From NCBI GenBank assembly GCA_045546615.1, contig JAZQDD010000023.1, positions 62,001 to 126,000 on the forward strand: a stretch of DNA of 64,000 bases, read 5' to 3'. Source of the DNA: CAG-390 sp045546615. GTDB taxonomy: Bacteria > Bacillota > Clostridia > Oscillospirales > CAG-272. Shown piece after piece: positions 42,131 to 51,700 of the stretch. Within the stretch, counting starts at the first letter, position 1. Every line of letters begins with the position of its first letter. The position numbers were made by a program, and so were the translations under genes. The notes under the pieces were generated by a model. The model was not told the origin of the DNA and made no database searches. It saw nothing but the letters and a program-made list of their open reading frames with translations.

Positions 42131-43183
42131 ATGGCAATTATAACCATCGTAGGCGCAGGAATGATGGGGTCAGCCCTCGCATTTCCCGCACGAGAGAATG
42201 GCAACGAGGTGCGCCTTGTAGGTACACACCTTGACAGAGAGATCATCTCGGAGTCACAAAAAACGGGCAAACACCCCAAATTTGACACGCCCTTCCCCGC
42301 AGGAGTGAAGTATTATCAGATCGAGGACGTGGAATCCGCAATTGAGGGTGCAGACCTTATCATCGGCGGTGTTTCCAGCTTCGGAGTGGAGTGGTTCGGT
42401 GAGAAGATACTTCCCCTCATTCCCGAAAAAACACCCATACTCACCGTCACCAAGGGACTTATAGACACATCCGACGGTAAGCTTATCACCTACCTTGATT
42501 ATTGGGAGAGCGTTGCCGCATCACTCGGAAAGAATCTCTCGCTCAACGCCGTCGGCGGCCCCTGCACGAGCTACGAGCTTGTCGCGCACGACCAGACAGA
42601 GGTAGCCTTCTGCGGTAAGGATATCGCCACCCTTTCTCTTATTCGCTCCTATATGCAGACCAACTATTACCACGTCAGCCTTTCCACCGACATAGTCGGC
42701 ATAGAAAGCGCAGTTGCCCTTAAAAACGGCTATGCGCTCGGCATCGCACTCACCATTGGCATTAACCAGAGTGAGCGCGGCATGGACGATCCCCCCCACT
42801 ATAACTCACAAGCCGCAGTCTTCGGTCAGAGTGTAAGGGAAATGAGCCGTCTGCTTACCTTCCAAGGCGCAAACACACTTGACAACCTTGCTGTCGGTCT
42901 TGGCGACCTTTACGTTACCGTATACGGCGGACGAACGCGCCTTGTCGGAATACTGCTCGGCAGAGGACTCACCATTGACGAAGCACTTGATGAGCTGAAC
43001 GGCGTAACGCTTGAATCCCTCGTCGTAGCTCGCAGAGTCGCACGCGCGGTACGCATAAGCGCCGAGCGCGGAGTGCTTAACACTGCTGACTTCCCGTTGC
43101 TTTTGCATATTGATTCAATCTTGAATGAAAACGCACCGCCAGCGCTTCCTTGGGACAGTTTTAAATTTGAATATTCTAAATAA
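42131..43183 (+). CDS. gpsA: NAD(P)-dependent glycerol-3-phosphate dehydrogenase
   Basis: Reduces dihydroxyacetone phosphate to sn-glycerol-3-phosphate for phospholipid synthesis. The 350 residues begin with the Rossmann loop IVGAGMMGSALAF, include VTKGLID, GGPCTSYELVA and the catalytic Lys region ESAVALKNGYALGIAL, then GLGDLYVTVYGGRTRLVG. Some motifs deviate from the enterobacterial form (GAGMMGSA for GAGSWGTA; ALKNGYA for ALKNVIA), so it is a divergent member. AAGGAG is 7 nt before the ATG. The SGNH hydrolase gene follows after 12 nt. Confidence 0.85.
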   Translation: MAIITIVGAGMMGSALAFPARENGNEVRLVGTHLDREIISESQKTGKHPKFDTPFPAGVKYYQIEDVESAIEGADLIIGGVSSFGVEWFGEKILPLIPEKTPILTVTKGLIDTSDGKLITYLDYWESVAASLGKNLSLNAVGGPCTSYELVAHDQTEVAFCGKDIATLSLIRSYMQTNYYHVSLSTDIVGIESAVALKNGYALGIALTIGINQSERGMDDPPHYNSQAAVFGQSVREMSRLLTFQGANTLDNLAVGLGDLYVTVYGGRTRLVGILLGRGLTIDEALDELNGVTLESLVVARRVARAVRISAERGVLNTADFPLLLHIDSILNENAPPALPWDSFKFEYSK

Positions 43184-43195
43184 AGGATCAAAACA

Positions 43196-44443
43196 ATGAA
43201 AAAATTTATTTGTACTCTCGTAGCAACCATCCTCATCATCAGCTCTCTCCTGCCCGTCGGAAGTGCCGCAGCTTCCAAAGAATCTGACTACAACGGCAAG
43301 ATAATATCTGTTCTCGGTGACAGTATCTCCACATACGCAGGTTATATTCCCACCTCTGACGGCTACAACCTTGAGCATCTTGCGCGTTATCCGCAGGACA
43401 ATCTCTTTTCCGGTGTTGAGCATACGTGGTGGATGCAGGTCATTGAACGCCTCGGCGCAAAACTCGGCGTGAATGATAGCTGGCGCGGCACAACGGTGGA
43501 CGGAAAAAACGCAACCGACAAAACTGCCATCAGCAACGTACAGCGCATTAAAAATCTTGGCGCAAACGGCTCACCCGACGTGATCCTTCTGTACGGCGCA
43601 ACCAACGACTACGGTCAGCTCAACAACATAGACACCTTTGACAAATCAAAGATCCCCGCCGAGGTCGACCTGAAGACCATGCAATGGAAATCTCTGTCCA
43701 AGGCATTTGTCAATACGATCATGCGCCTTCAGTATTTCTATCCCGACGCCCAGATCGTAGTTATTCTTCCCGCCAGAACGAAGAGCTATTATCCCATGTC
43801 AAAGCTCCATTCGGGCAACAAACTGCTGATATCTATATGCGAGCATTTCGGTCTCCCCTACGTTGACCTGCGCACCTGCGGGATCACCAATGACCATCTG
43901 CCCGACGGTATCCACCCCAACAAGGTGGGAATGGACCTCATCACCGAGGCAGTAATGAAGGTAATGCTCGAACAATGCACGATAACTGCGGGAAAAACAA
44001 ATGTTTTCACCCTCAAGCATAATTTGACAGGTGTAAGAGCAAGTATGAAATACTATAAATCCGTGCGCGAGGGCGGCTCGTTTACCGAGACGTTGAGCGC
44101 TTCCACAGAGGGTATCGAAGTTACGATAACCATGGGCGGCACGGATATAACCGCAAGCTGCTATAAAAACCGTACTATCAACATAGAGAACGTCACGGGT
44201 GACATCGTGATTACCGCCAAGGGTACGAACACCCCGGACACGACAGTTGCTGATACTACTGCTCCCGACACGACCGTTCCCGACACGACTGTTCCCGACA
44301 CGACTGTTGCCGATACTACCGACACCACCGTTGCCGACACAACAGCGGCACAAAACAGCGGATGCGGCTCTGCCGTTGCATTCGCACTCATTCCCGCATT
44401 GGCGGTAGCGGGTGCGCTTGCTGTAAAACGCAAGAAAAATTAA
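43196..44443 (+). CDS. Surface SGNH/GDSL hydrolase with Thr-rich stalk and C-terminal anchor
   Basis: An exported esterase-type hydrolase of 415 residues. A signal peptide (1-26) is followed by an SGNH domain: block I GDSIS (Ser43), GATND, and the catalytic DGIHPN pair near 237. A small beta domain (about 270-345), a DTTV/PDTT Thr-rich stalk (about 348-387) and a C-terminal SGCGSA-hydrophobic-KRKKN segment complete it. The last part is a membrane anchor with a Gly-Cys-Gly motif rather than LPxTG. It probably deacylates carbohydrates at the cell surface; the substrate is unknown. Confidence 0.88.
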   Translation: MKKFICTLVATILIISSLLPVGSAAASKESDYNGKIISVLGDSISTYAGYIPTSDGYNLEHLARYPQDNLFSGVEHTWWMQVIERLGAKLGVNDSWRGTTVDGKNATDKTAISNVQRIKNLGANGSPDVILLYGATNDYGQLNNIDTFDKSKIPAEVDLKTMQWKSLSKAFVNTIMRLQYFYPDAQIVVILPARTKSYYPMSKLHSGNKLLISICEHFGLPYVDLRTCGITNDHLPDGIHPNKVGMDLITEAVMKVMLEQCTITAGKTNVFTLKHNLTGVRASMKYYKSVREGGSFTETLSASTEGIEVTITMGGTDITASCYKNRTINIENVTGDIVITAKGTNTPDTTVADTTAPDTTVPDTTVPDTTVADTTDTTVADTTAAQNSGCGSAVAFALIPALAVAGALAVKRKKN

Positions 44444-44454
44444 ATAAACCTACT

Positions 44455-44494
44455 GCGTTGTCCTCTTTCAAACGGAAGAGGGCAACGCTTTTTT
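44455..44494 (+). terminator. Terminator after the SGNH hydrolase
   Basis: GCGTTGTCCTCTTTC / GGAAGAGGGCAACGC with an AAAC loop and T-run. Confidence 0.92.
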
Positions 44495-44533
44495 ACATAT
44501 TATTATATTTTACGCCAAAAAGCTCTTTTTCAG

Positions 44534-44583
44534 TTGACAACGCGCTCTTTTGGGGGTATAATAAAAAATGTTGCGTACGCAAC
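44534..44583 (+). promoter_or_regulatory. MarR-ABC operon promoter and palindromic operator
   Basis: Perfect TTGACA (44534-44539), 17-bp spacer, TATAAT (44557-44562), followed by the perfect palindrome GTTGCGTACGCAAC (44570-44583) at the expected start of transcription. The palindrome is the likely binding site of the MarR protein encoded next. Confidence 0.88.
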
Positions 44584-44611
44584 TAAAATTTCTTATTTTA
44601 GGAGATAAATT

Positions 44612-45067
44612 ATGCCCGCGCTTATGAAATACATCAACTGCACCAGCCGCTGCGGCTCTGTCTGGCGCACCGAAAAGCTGAAAGACACCGACCTTGGCGA
44701 ATCGCACCACACCTACATCTTCACCGTCTGCCGCAACCCAGGCATATCGCAGGAAGCTATCGCACGTCGGCTTTTTATCAACAAGAGCAACGTCACACGC
44801 AGTCTTGCCCACCTTGAAAAGCACGGCTACGTCACGCGCGAGCGTTCTGCCGAGGATAAGCGAGTAACGCTTGTCTACCCGACGGAAAAAGCGTTCGACG
44901 CGCTCCCTCTCGTTCGGGAGATCCTCGGGGAATGGAACGGCATAATCACTCGTGGATTTTCCGACGAGGAGCTTGAAATATTTACCCAAATGATGGAAAG
45001 AGTTGCCGCAAACGCAAAGGAATTCACCAAAAAAATGCAAAACGGCGATGACGGAGAGAGCAAATGA
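44612..45067 (+). CDS. MarR-family transcriptional regulator
   Basis: A 151-residue winged-helix regulator with the DNA-binding region GISQEAIARRLFINKSNVTRSLAHLEKHGYVTRERSAEDKRVTLVYPTEKA (about 44-93) and flanking dimerisation helices. A TAGGAG site precedes the ATG. The stop overlaps the next ABC gene by 4 nt (ATGA), so regulator and exporter are produced together and the exporter is probably induced by a ligand of this protein. Confidence 0.92.
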   Translation: MPALMKYINCTSRCGSVWRTEKLKDTDLGESHHTYIFTVCRNPGISQEAIARRLFINKSNVTRSLAHLEKHGYVTRERSAEDKRVTLVYPTEKAFDALPLVREILGEWNGIITRGFSDEELEIFTQMMERVAANAKEFTKKMQNGDDGESK

Positions 45068-46815
45068 AAAGAATAATGAAATATCTGCGTCCGTACATGG
45101 GCGCAATGTCGCTGTCGCTGACGGTCAAGGTGCTTGCCACACTATCCGAGCTTGCGATACCGTATATCCTCAGCTACATAATCGACGGCATAATACGTCC
45201 GCTTGCCGACTCGTCCGCCGTTGATACCTCGGCTGTTGTGCGTCAGATAGCGCTTTGGGCGGCACTCATGGTGGTCTGCGCCGCCGCCGCACTTGTCGGC
45301 AACGTGTTTGCAAACAGAATGGCGGCAAAATACGCCGCAAGCGTGGCGCGCGAGGTGAGACGCGACCTTTTTTCGCGCACGATGCGCCTTTCGGCGGCAA
45401 AAACGGATGCCTTCACCGTTCCGAGCCTTGAAAGCCGCCTTACCACCGATACGTACAACATACATAATTTCATAAACACCATGCAAAGAATGGGTATCCG
45501 CGCCCCCATATTCTTGGTTGGCGGTCTTACGCTGACAGCCACGCTTGACGGAATGCTCACTCTCGTTATGGCATGCGTGCTTCCCTTTATTTTTGTCAGC
45601 GTTTACTTTATCACCGCCAAGGGACTTCCCATGTACACGCGCGTGCAAAAGGCTGTTGACTCGATGATAAGAGTTGTGCGCGAGGATGCGCAGGGCGTGC
45701 GCGTTATAAAAGCACTCTCAAAAACGGAATACGAAAAACGCCGTTATGACAAAGAAAACGCCGCACTTGCCGCCATCGAGGGCAGGACTAACGCCATAAT
45801 GTCATCCACCAACCCCGTGATGAATCTTTTCATGAATCTCGGACTTGTTGCGGTGGTGTTTGTCGGTGCGCACAGAGTAAACGGCGGACTTACCGAACCC
45901 GGCAAAATAATCGCTTTTATACAGTATTTCACCCTTATATCCATGGCAATGATGTCGATAACGCGCATTTTTGTAATCTATTCAAAAGCCGCCGCATCCG
46001 CACGCCGTATCAGCGAGGTGCTTGACACCGAGGAAGGACTCCCCCACGCGAGTGCAAGCAAATTCCCCGCACGTGCCGAGCGCGGAGTGGTGTTTGACGG
46101 CGTGAGTTTTTCCTACAACGGCAAAAAACAAATTCTTCGTGACGTCAGCTTTAACGTCCCCACGGGAACACGCCTTGGTATAATCGGTGCAACGGGCTCG
46201 GGAAAAAGCACGATAATATCGCTTCTTATGCGCTTTTATGACGTGGATTCGGGCAGTGTGCGCATCGACGGGCGCGACGTTCGCACGCTTGACGACCACG
46301 AGCTGCACTCGCTTTTCGGTGTAGCTATGCAAAACGACTTCATCGTTGCCGACACCATTGAGGAGAACATCCGCTTTGGCAGAGATATCTCGCACGAGGA
46401 AATCCTGCGCGCCGCAAAAATCGCACAGGCGGCGGACTTTATCGAGAGCTTCGACGGGACGTATTCCTATATGCTCGAGGCAAAGGGCGCAAACCTTTCC
46501 GGCGGACAGAAGCAACGCCTGCTCATTGCTCGCGCCATTGCGGGCAACCCTCGCATATTGATACTTGACGACTCAAGCTCCGCGCTTGACTACAAAACCG
46601 ATGCCGCGCTCCGTACGGCTATTGAGCGCGAACTTTCGGGAACGACAACCTTTATCGTAGCGCAAAGAGTCAGCTCGGTAATGAGCTGTGAGCAAATAGC
46701 CGTTATCCATGATGGGCGCATAGCCGCGCTCGGCTCGCACAAGGAGCTTATCGCATCGTGCGATATCTACCGCGAAATAAGTAATTCACAGTTGGGAGGT
46801 GCTATTCTTGAATAA
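45064..46815 (+). CDS. ABC exporter half-transporter, degenerate ATPase site
   Basis: A 583-residue half-transporter with six membrane helices (about 15-300) and an ATPase domain: Walker A GATGSGKST, signature LSGGQKQR, Walker B LDDSSSALD (Asp instead of Glu) and AQRVSSV (Gln instead of His). It is the non-catalytic partner of the gene at 46808-48679, as in the first exporter pair at 38232-41914. MarR-controlled. Confidence 0.92.
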   Translation: MKRIMKYLRPYMGAMSLSLTVKVLATLSELAIPYILSYIIDGIIRPLADSSAVDTSAVVRQIALWAALMVVCAAAALVGNVFANRMAAKYAASVAREVRRDLFSRTMRLSAAKTDAFTVPSLESRLTTDTYNIHNFINTMQRMGIRAPIFLVGGLTLTATLDGMLTLVMACVLPFIFVSVYFITAKGLPMYTRVQKAVDSMIRVVREDAQGVRVIKALSKTEYEKRRYDKENAALAAIEGRTNAIMSSTNPVMNLFMNLGLVAVVFVGAHRVNGGLTEPGKIIAFIQYFTLISMAMMSITRIFVIYSKAAASARRISEVLDTEEGLPHASASKFPARAERGVVFDGVSFSYNGKKQILRDVSFNVPTGTRLGIIGATGSGKSTIISLLMRFYDVDSGSVRIDGRDVRTLDDHELHSLFGVAMQNDFIVADTIEENIRFGRDISHEEILRAAKIAQAADFIESFDGTYSYMLEAKGANLSGGQKQRLLIARAIAGNPRILILDDSSSALDYKTDAALRTAIERELSGTTTFIVAQRVSSVMSCEQIAVIHDGRIAALGSHKELIASCDIYREISNSQLGGAILE

Positions 46816-48679
46816 GGGAGGCTTTGGCGGAGGTAAGTCTATACTTGCAGATCCGCGCTCACAGAAAAACCCCAACAATTATTCCTCGAAGGCAAAAAAG
46901 CTCGACAAAAAAACGCGCCGTATGGTGCTTTTGCGCCTCGGGAAATACCTTTTCAAACACAAATTCATTCTCCTTATCGCCTTTGTCCTTATGATCTCGT
47001 CAAACGTCCTTGCGCTGTTTGGCCCGAAGCTCTCGGGACTTGCGATAAACGCCATTGAGCCCGGGGCGGGAAACGTTGACATTCCCACCGCGACCTACTA
47101 CGTCATACTTATGGCGGTATTCTACGTTCTCTCCGCGCTTTTCTCGCTCCTGCTCGCGCTGACGCTTGTAAAGCTCGGTCAGCGCATAACGTACACCCTG
47201 CGCCGCGACCTTTTTGAGCATCTGCTGACTCTGCCCGTAGGCTACTTTGACCGCCACCAGACGGGAGATATCATAAGTCACATTTCATACGACGTTGACA
47301 CGGTAAACACTTCCCTATCCCACGACCTTTTGCAGATATGCGCAAGCGTTATCACCGTCGTAGGTTCGGTTGCGATGATGCTCTCCATCTCCCCCGTTCT
47401 TGTGCTTGTATTCGTAATAACCGTGCCGATATCACTCCTTATCGCGCGCCGCCGCACCACCAAGGTGCGCCCGCTGTTCCGCCGCCGCAGTGCAAAGCTC
47501 GGTGAGCTTAACGGATACGCCGAGGAGATGCTCTCGGGACAGAAAACGATACACGCATACGGCAGAGAGGACACTATCTCTGCAAAATTTGACCAAAAGA
47601 ACGCCGAGGCGTGCGACGCCTACTACGAGGCGGACTACCACGGCGCCGCCATCGGCCCGTCGGTCAATTTTATAAACAATCTCTCAATTTCCCTTATAAT
47701 CATGCTTGGCGGTATTTTTTATATGCTGTCGCTCACGGGCGTTGTCGGCGCAGGCTCGGTCTTCTTCATCGAGCTTGGCTTTCTTTCCTCGTTCGTGCAG
47801 TATTCACGCCGCTTTTCAGGCCCTATAAATGAGTTCGCAAACATCCTCGCAGATCTGCAATCCGCGCTTGCCGCCGCGGAAAGAATATTCCGAATCCTTG
47901 ACGAAGCCCCCGAAAAGCAAGACTCCCCCACCGCGCGTGAGCTTATCGGCGTTTCGGGAGAGGTCAGCTTTGAGAACGTAAAGTTCGGCTATCTGCCAGA
48001 AACCACGATAATCAAAAATCTGACGCTTGACGTAAAATCGGGCAGTACGGTTGCCATAGTCGGCCCTACGGGTGCGGGAAAAACCACCATAATCAACCTG
48101 CTGATGCGATTTTACGACGTTGACAGCGGCGTAATACGCATTGACGGCACTCCGATAACGGAGCTTACACGCTCGTCCCTTCGCGCCGCGTACACCATGG
48201 TACTGCAGGATACGTGGCTCTTTGGCGGAACGGTTGCCGAAAACATCGCATACGGCAGGGAGGGCGCAACGCGTGAGGAGATAGAGGCGGCGGCTCGTGC
48301 GGCAAAGATAGATTCCTTTATCGACTCGCTCCCCGACGGCTACGACACGGTAATGACCGACAACGGCGTTAGCATCTCCAAGGGGCAAAAACAGCTCATC
48401 ACCATAGCGCGCGCAATGCTTGCCGACTCTCCGATGCTCATACTTGACGAGGCAACGTCCAACGTCGACTCGCGCACCGAGCAACAAATAGGCGAGGCGA
48501 TGCTTCGCCTGATGCGCGGACGAACTTGCTTTGTAATCGCCCACCGCCTATCGACCATCCAAAACGCCGACGTTATCCTTGTAGTAAAGGACGGAAACGT
48601 AATAGAGCAGGGCAACCACGCCGATCTGCTTGCCGCGGGCGGCTTTTACGCCTCGCTTTATAACTCGCAATTTTCATAA
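46808..48679 (+). CDS. ABC exporter half-transporter, canonical ATPase site
   Basis: A 623-residue half-transporter with a Gly-rich N-terminus (GGFGGGKS), six membrane helices (about 40-330), Walker A GPTGAGKTT, signature ISKGQKQL (unusual Lys instead of Gly in LSGGQ), Walker B LDEATSNVD and AHRLSTI. The start is the TTG at 46808, 8 nt after GGGAGG; it overlaps the partner gene by 8 nt. No intrinsic terminator other than an AT-rich stretch follows. Confidence 0.9.
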   Translation: MNKGGFGGGKSILADPRSQKNPNNYSSKAKKLDKKTRRMVLLRLGKYLFKHKFILLIAFVLMISSNVLALFGPKLSGLAINAIEPGAGNVDIPTATYYVILMAVFYVLSALFSLLLALTLVKLGQRITYTLRRDLFEHLLTLPVGYFDRHQTGDIISHISYDVDTVNTSLSHDLLQICASVITVVGSVAMMLSISPVLVLVFVITVPISLLIARRRTTKVRPLFRRRSAKLGELNGYAEEMLSGQKTIHAYGREDTISAKFDQKNAEACDAYYEADYHGAAIGPSVNFINNLSISLIIMLGGIFYMLSLTGVVGAGSVFFIELGFLSSFVQYSRRFSGPINEFANILADLQSALAAAERIFRILDEAPEKQDSPTARELIGVSGEVSFENVKFGYLPETTIIKNLTLDVKSGSTVAIVGPTGAGKTTIINLLMRFYDVDSGVIRIDGTPITELTRSSLRAAYTMVLQDTWLFGGTVAENIAYGREGATREEIEAAARAAKIDSFIDSLPDGYDTVMTDNGVSISKGQKQLITIARAMLADSPMLILDEATSNVDSRTEQQIGEAMLRLMRGRTCFVIAHRLSTIQNADVILVVKDGNVIEQGNHADLLAAGGFYASLYNSQFS

Positions 48680-48772
48680 ATTTAATTTTTTTAAAAAATT
48701 TTTTAAAAATATAAAACCGTTGTGTCTTTTCATGCATCATAAGTATCAGTAAAGAAAAAACAAGGAGTCACC

Positions 48773-51700
48773 ATGGAAAAAGAAAAGATATCCGCGCTCG
48801 TAGCAGAAGCGCAAAAAGGCAATCAGAAAGCTCTGAACGATCTTATCGAGAACTGCTACAACGATATTTATTATTTCGCCCTCAAGACCGTCAAAAACGA
48901 GGACACCGCCGCCGACGTTACGCAGGACGCCTGCATCAAGATCATTGAGCATCTTTCCTCGCTCAAGGATACCGCCGCTTTCAAGGCGTGGGCGCTTCAG
49001 ATAACGTACAATCAATGCAAAATGCACTTCCGCGCCACAAAGGACGTGCTGGTTGACGAAAACGAGGACGGCGAGACGATATTCGACACTCTCGCGGACG
49101 ACAGCGAGGACGCACAGCCCGACAAGGCTTACGAAAACGCGGAATTCAAGCAGATGATGCGTGATATCATCAATTCCCTGCCCGCAGAGCAAACGTCCGC
49201 CATCATGCTCTACTACTACGAAAAAATGTCGGTGGGCGAGATAGCCGAGATCCACGGCGTTTCCGCAGGCACGGTAAAGAGCCGCCTTAATTACGGCAGA
49301 AAAGCGATAAAGGAAAAGGTAGAGGACTACGAAAAGAAAACGGGAATCAAACTGCACAGCATTACTCCCCTGCCGTTGCTTATTTTCTGGTTCTTCGCCC
49401 AAAGCTCGGAAAAGATGCCTGCCGCCGCCGCTGTCGCGCTTACGTCCTCGGTGGCTGCGGCTGCCGCGGGTGTTGCCGCAGGCACTTCCGCCGCAGGCGT
49501 TGCCGCTACCGTTGCGGGCGCTACTATAGCAGGCGCCGCCGCAGCGGGCGCAACCGTGACCGATGCCGCCGCCGCAGGTGCTACTGCCGCAGGTGCTGCC
49601 GCCGCCGGTGCTGCCGCCGCAGGTGCTACCGCCACAGGTGCTGCCGCCACCGGTGCTGCCGTAGCGGGAGCTGTTGCCGCAGGTGCCGCAAAGGTCGGCA
49701 TCTCCGCGCTGGTCACCAAGATAATAGTCTCCGTAGTTGCCGCGACTCTCGTTATCGGTTCGGTCGTCGGCGGCATACATATCGCAAAAAACAGCGGTGA
49801 CACAGACTCGACGAGTGCGGCTGAAACCACCGTAGCGGACGTTACCCCGCCCGAGGACACGTCAAGCTCTCACGGCGGCGATTCCCTTACCCCCGAGACT
49901 ACTCTCACCCCCGAAACTACTCTCACCCCCGAGACTACCCTCTCCCCCGAAACCACTCTCGCGCCCGAGACGACTGCCGCGCCCGACCACGTTCACAGCT
50001 ACGGCGAATGGCAAGTCTCAAAAACGCCCACCTGCACCGAAGCGGGCGAGGAAAAGCGCGCCTGCGAGTGCGGTGAATTTGAAACAAGAACCGTTTCCGC
50101 CACGGGCCACAGCGAGAAAACCGTAGACGGCAAGGACGCGACCTGCACCGAGACGGGTCTTACCGACGGCAAGAAATGCTCCGTTTGCGGTACTGTTACC
50201 GTAAATCAGATAGAACTGCCGATGATAGCGCACAGCTACACCGACAAAAACGACGAATCCTGCAACGATTGCGGCTTTATCAGGGACGTTAACTGTCCTC
50301 ACTCAAAAACCGTTACCGTGGCGGGCAAGGCGGCTACCTGCACCGAAGCGGGACTTACCGACGGCAAGAAATGCGCTAAATGCGGTGAGATAATCACCTC
50401 GCAGACCGCCATCGCCGCAAAGGGACACACCGAACTCACAGTTAGCGGAAAAGCCGCAACCTGCACCGAAAAGGGACTTACCGACGGCAAGAAATGCTCC
50501 GTTTGCGGCATTGTTACAGTAAATCAGACTGAAATTTCCGCAAAGGGACACAGCTACGTAAACGGCACTTGCTCAGCTTGCGGCGATACTTCGGGCGCAC
50601 CCGAAACTACAAAGACTCCCGAAACTACAAAGACTCCCGAGACTACTAAAACTCCCGAAACTACAAAGACTCCCGAAACTACCAAAGCTCCCGAAACTAC
50701 AAAGACTCCCGAGACTACAAAGACTCCCGAGACTACAAAAGCTCCCGAAACCACAAAGACTCCCGAGACTACTAAAGCTCCCGAGACTACTAAAGCTCCC
50801 GAGACTACTAAAACTCCCGAGACTACTAAAACTCCCGAAACTACAAAGACTCCCGAGACTACAAAGACTCCCGAAACTACTAAAGCTCCCGACACCCCTG
50901 CCGCGCCCACTCCGAGCGAAGGTCTTGCATTCACCCTTAACAATGACGGCGCAAGCTATTCCCTTACGGGCATAGGCTCTTGCACCGATACCGACGTTGT
51001 TATCCCCGCCACATACGAAGGCAAACCCGTTACAAGCATTGGCAATATGGCGTTCTACCGCTGCTTTTCTCTCACGAGCGTAACCATCCCCGACAGCGTT
51101 ACGAGCATTGGCAGTTCTGCGTTCGACTATTGCTCCTCGCTCACAAGTATAACGGTGGATGAAAACAATCCCGTTTACCATAGCGCAGGTAACTGCATTA
51201 TCGAAACTGCTACCAAGACTCTCGTTGTTGGTTGCGGCGCGAGCGTTATCCCCTCTGACGGAAGCGTTACGAGCATTGGAAGAGCCGCATTCTCCGTTTG
51301 CAACTCGCTCACAAGCATAACCATACCCGACAGCGTTGTAAGCATTGGCATAGGTGCGTTTGAAAGCTGCGGCTCGCTCACAAGCATCACTATAGGTACT
51401 GGTGTTGCGAACATTGAGAGCGATGCCTTTAGAGAAACCCATGCAACGAGTATTTACATTACTGACATTGAGGCTTGGTGCAATATTTCGTTTTATTCTT
51501 CGTCTTCAACTCCTTTTTACTACGTCGCAGACCTTTATTTGAATGGCGAAAAGCTTACCGAGCTTGTGATACCGGATACGGTAACCGCTATTAATAATTA
51601 TGCATTCTACAATTGCAAGTCGATCACGAGCGTGACCATCCCCGACAGCGTTACGAGCATTGGCGATTGGGCGTTCAAGGGATGCTCATCGCTTACGAGC

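Noticed and set aside
49327..49860. Ala/Pro/Val-rich minus-strand open frame inside the sigma-LRR gene
   Set aside because: It mirrors the Ala/Gly tract on the coding strand and has no start signals.
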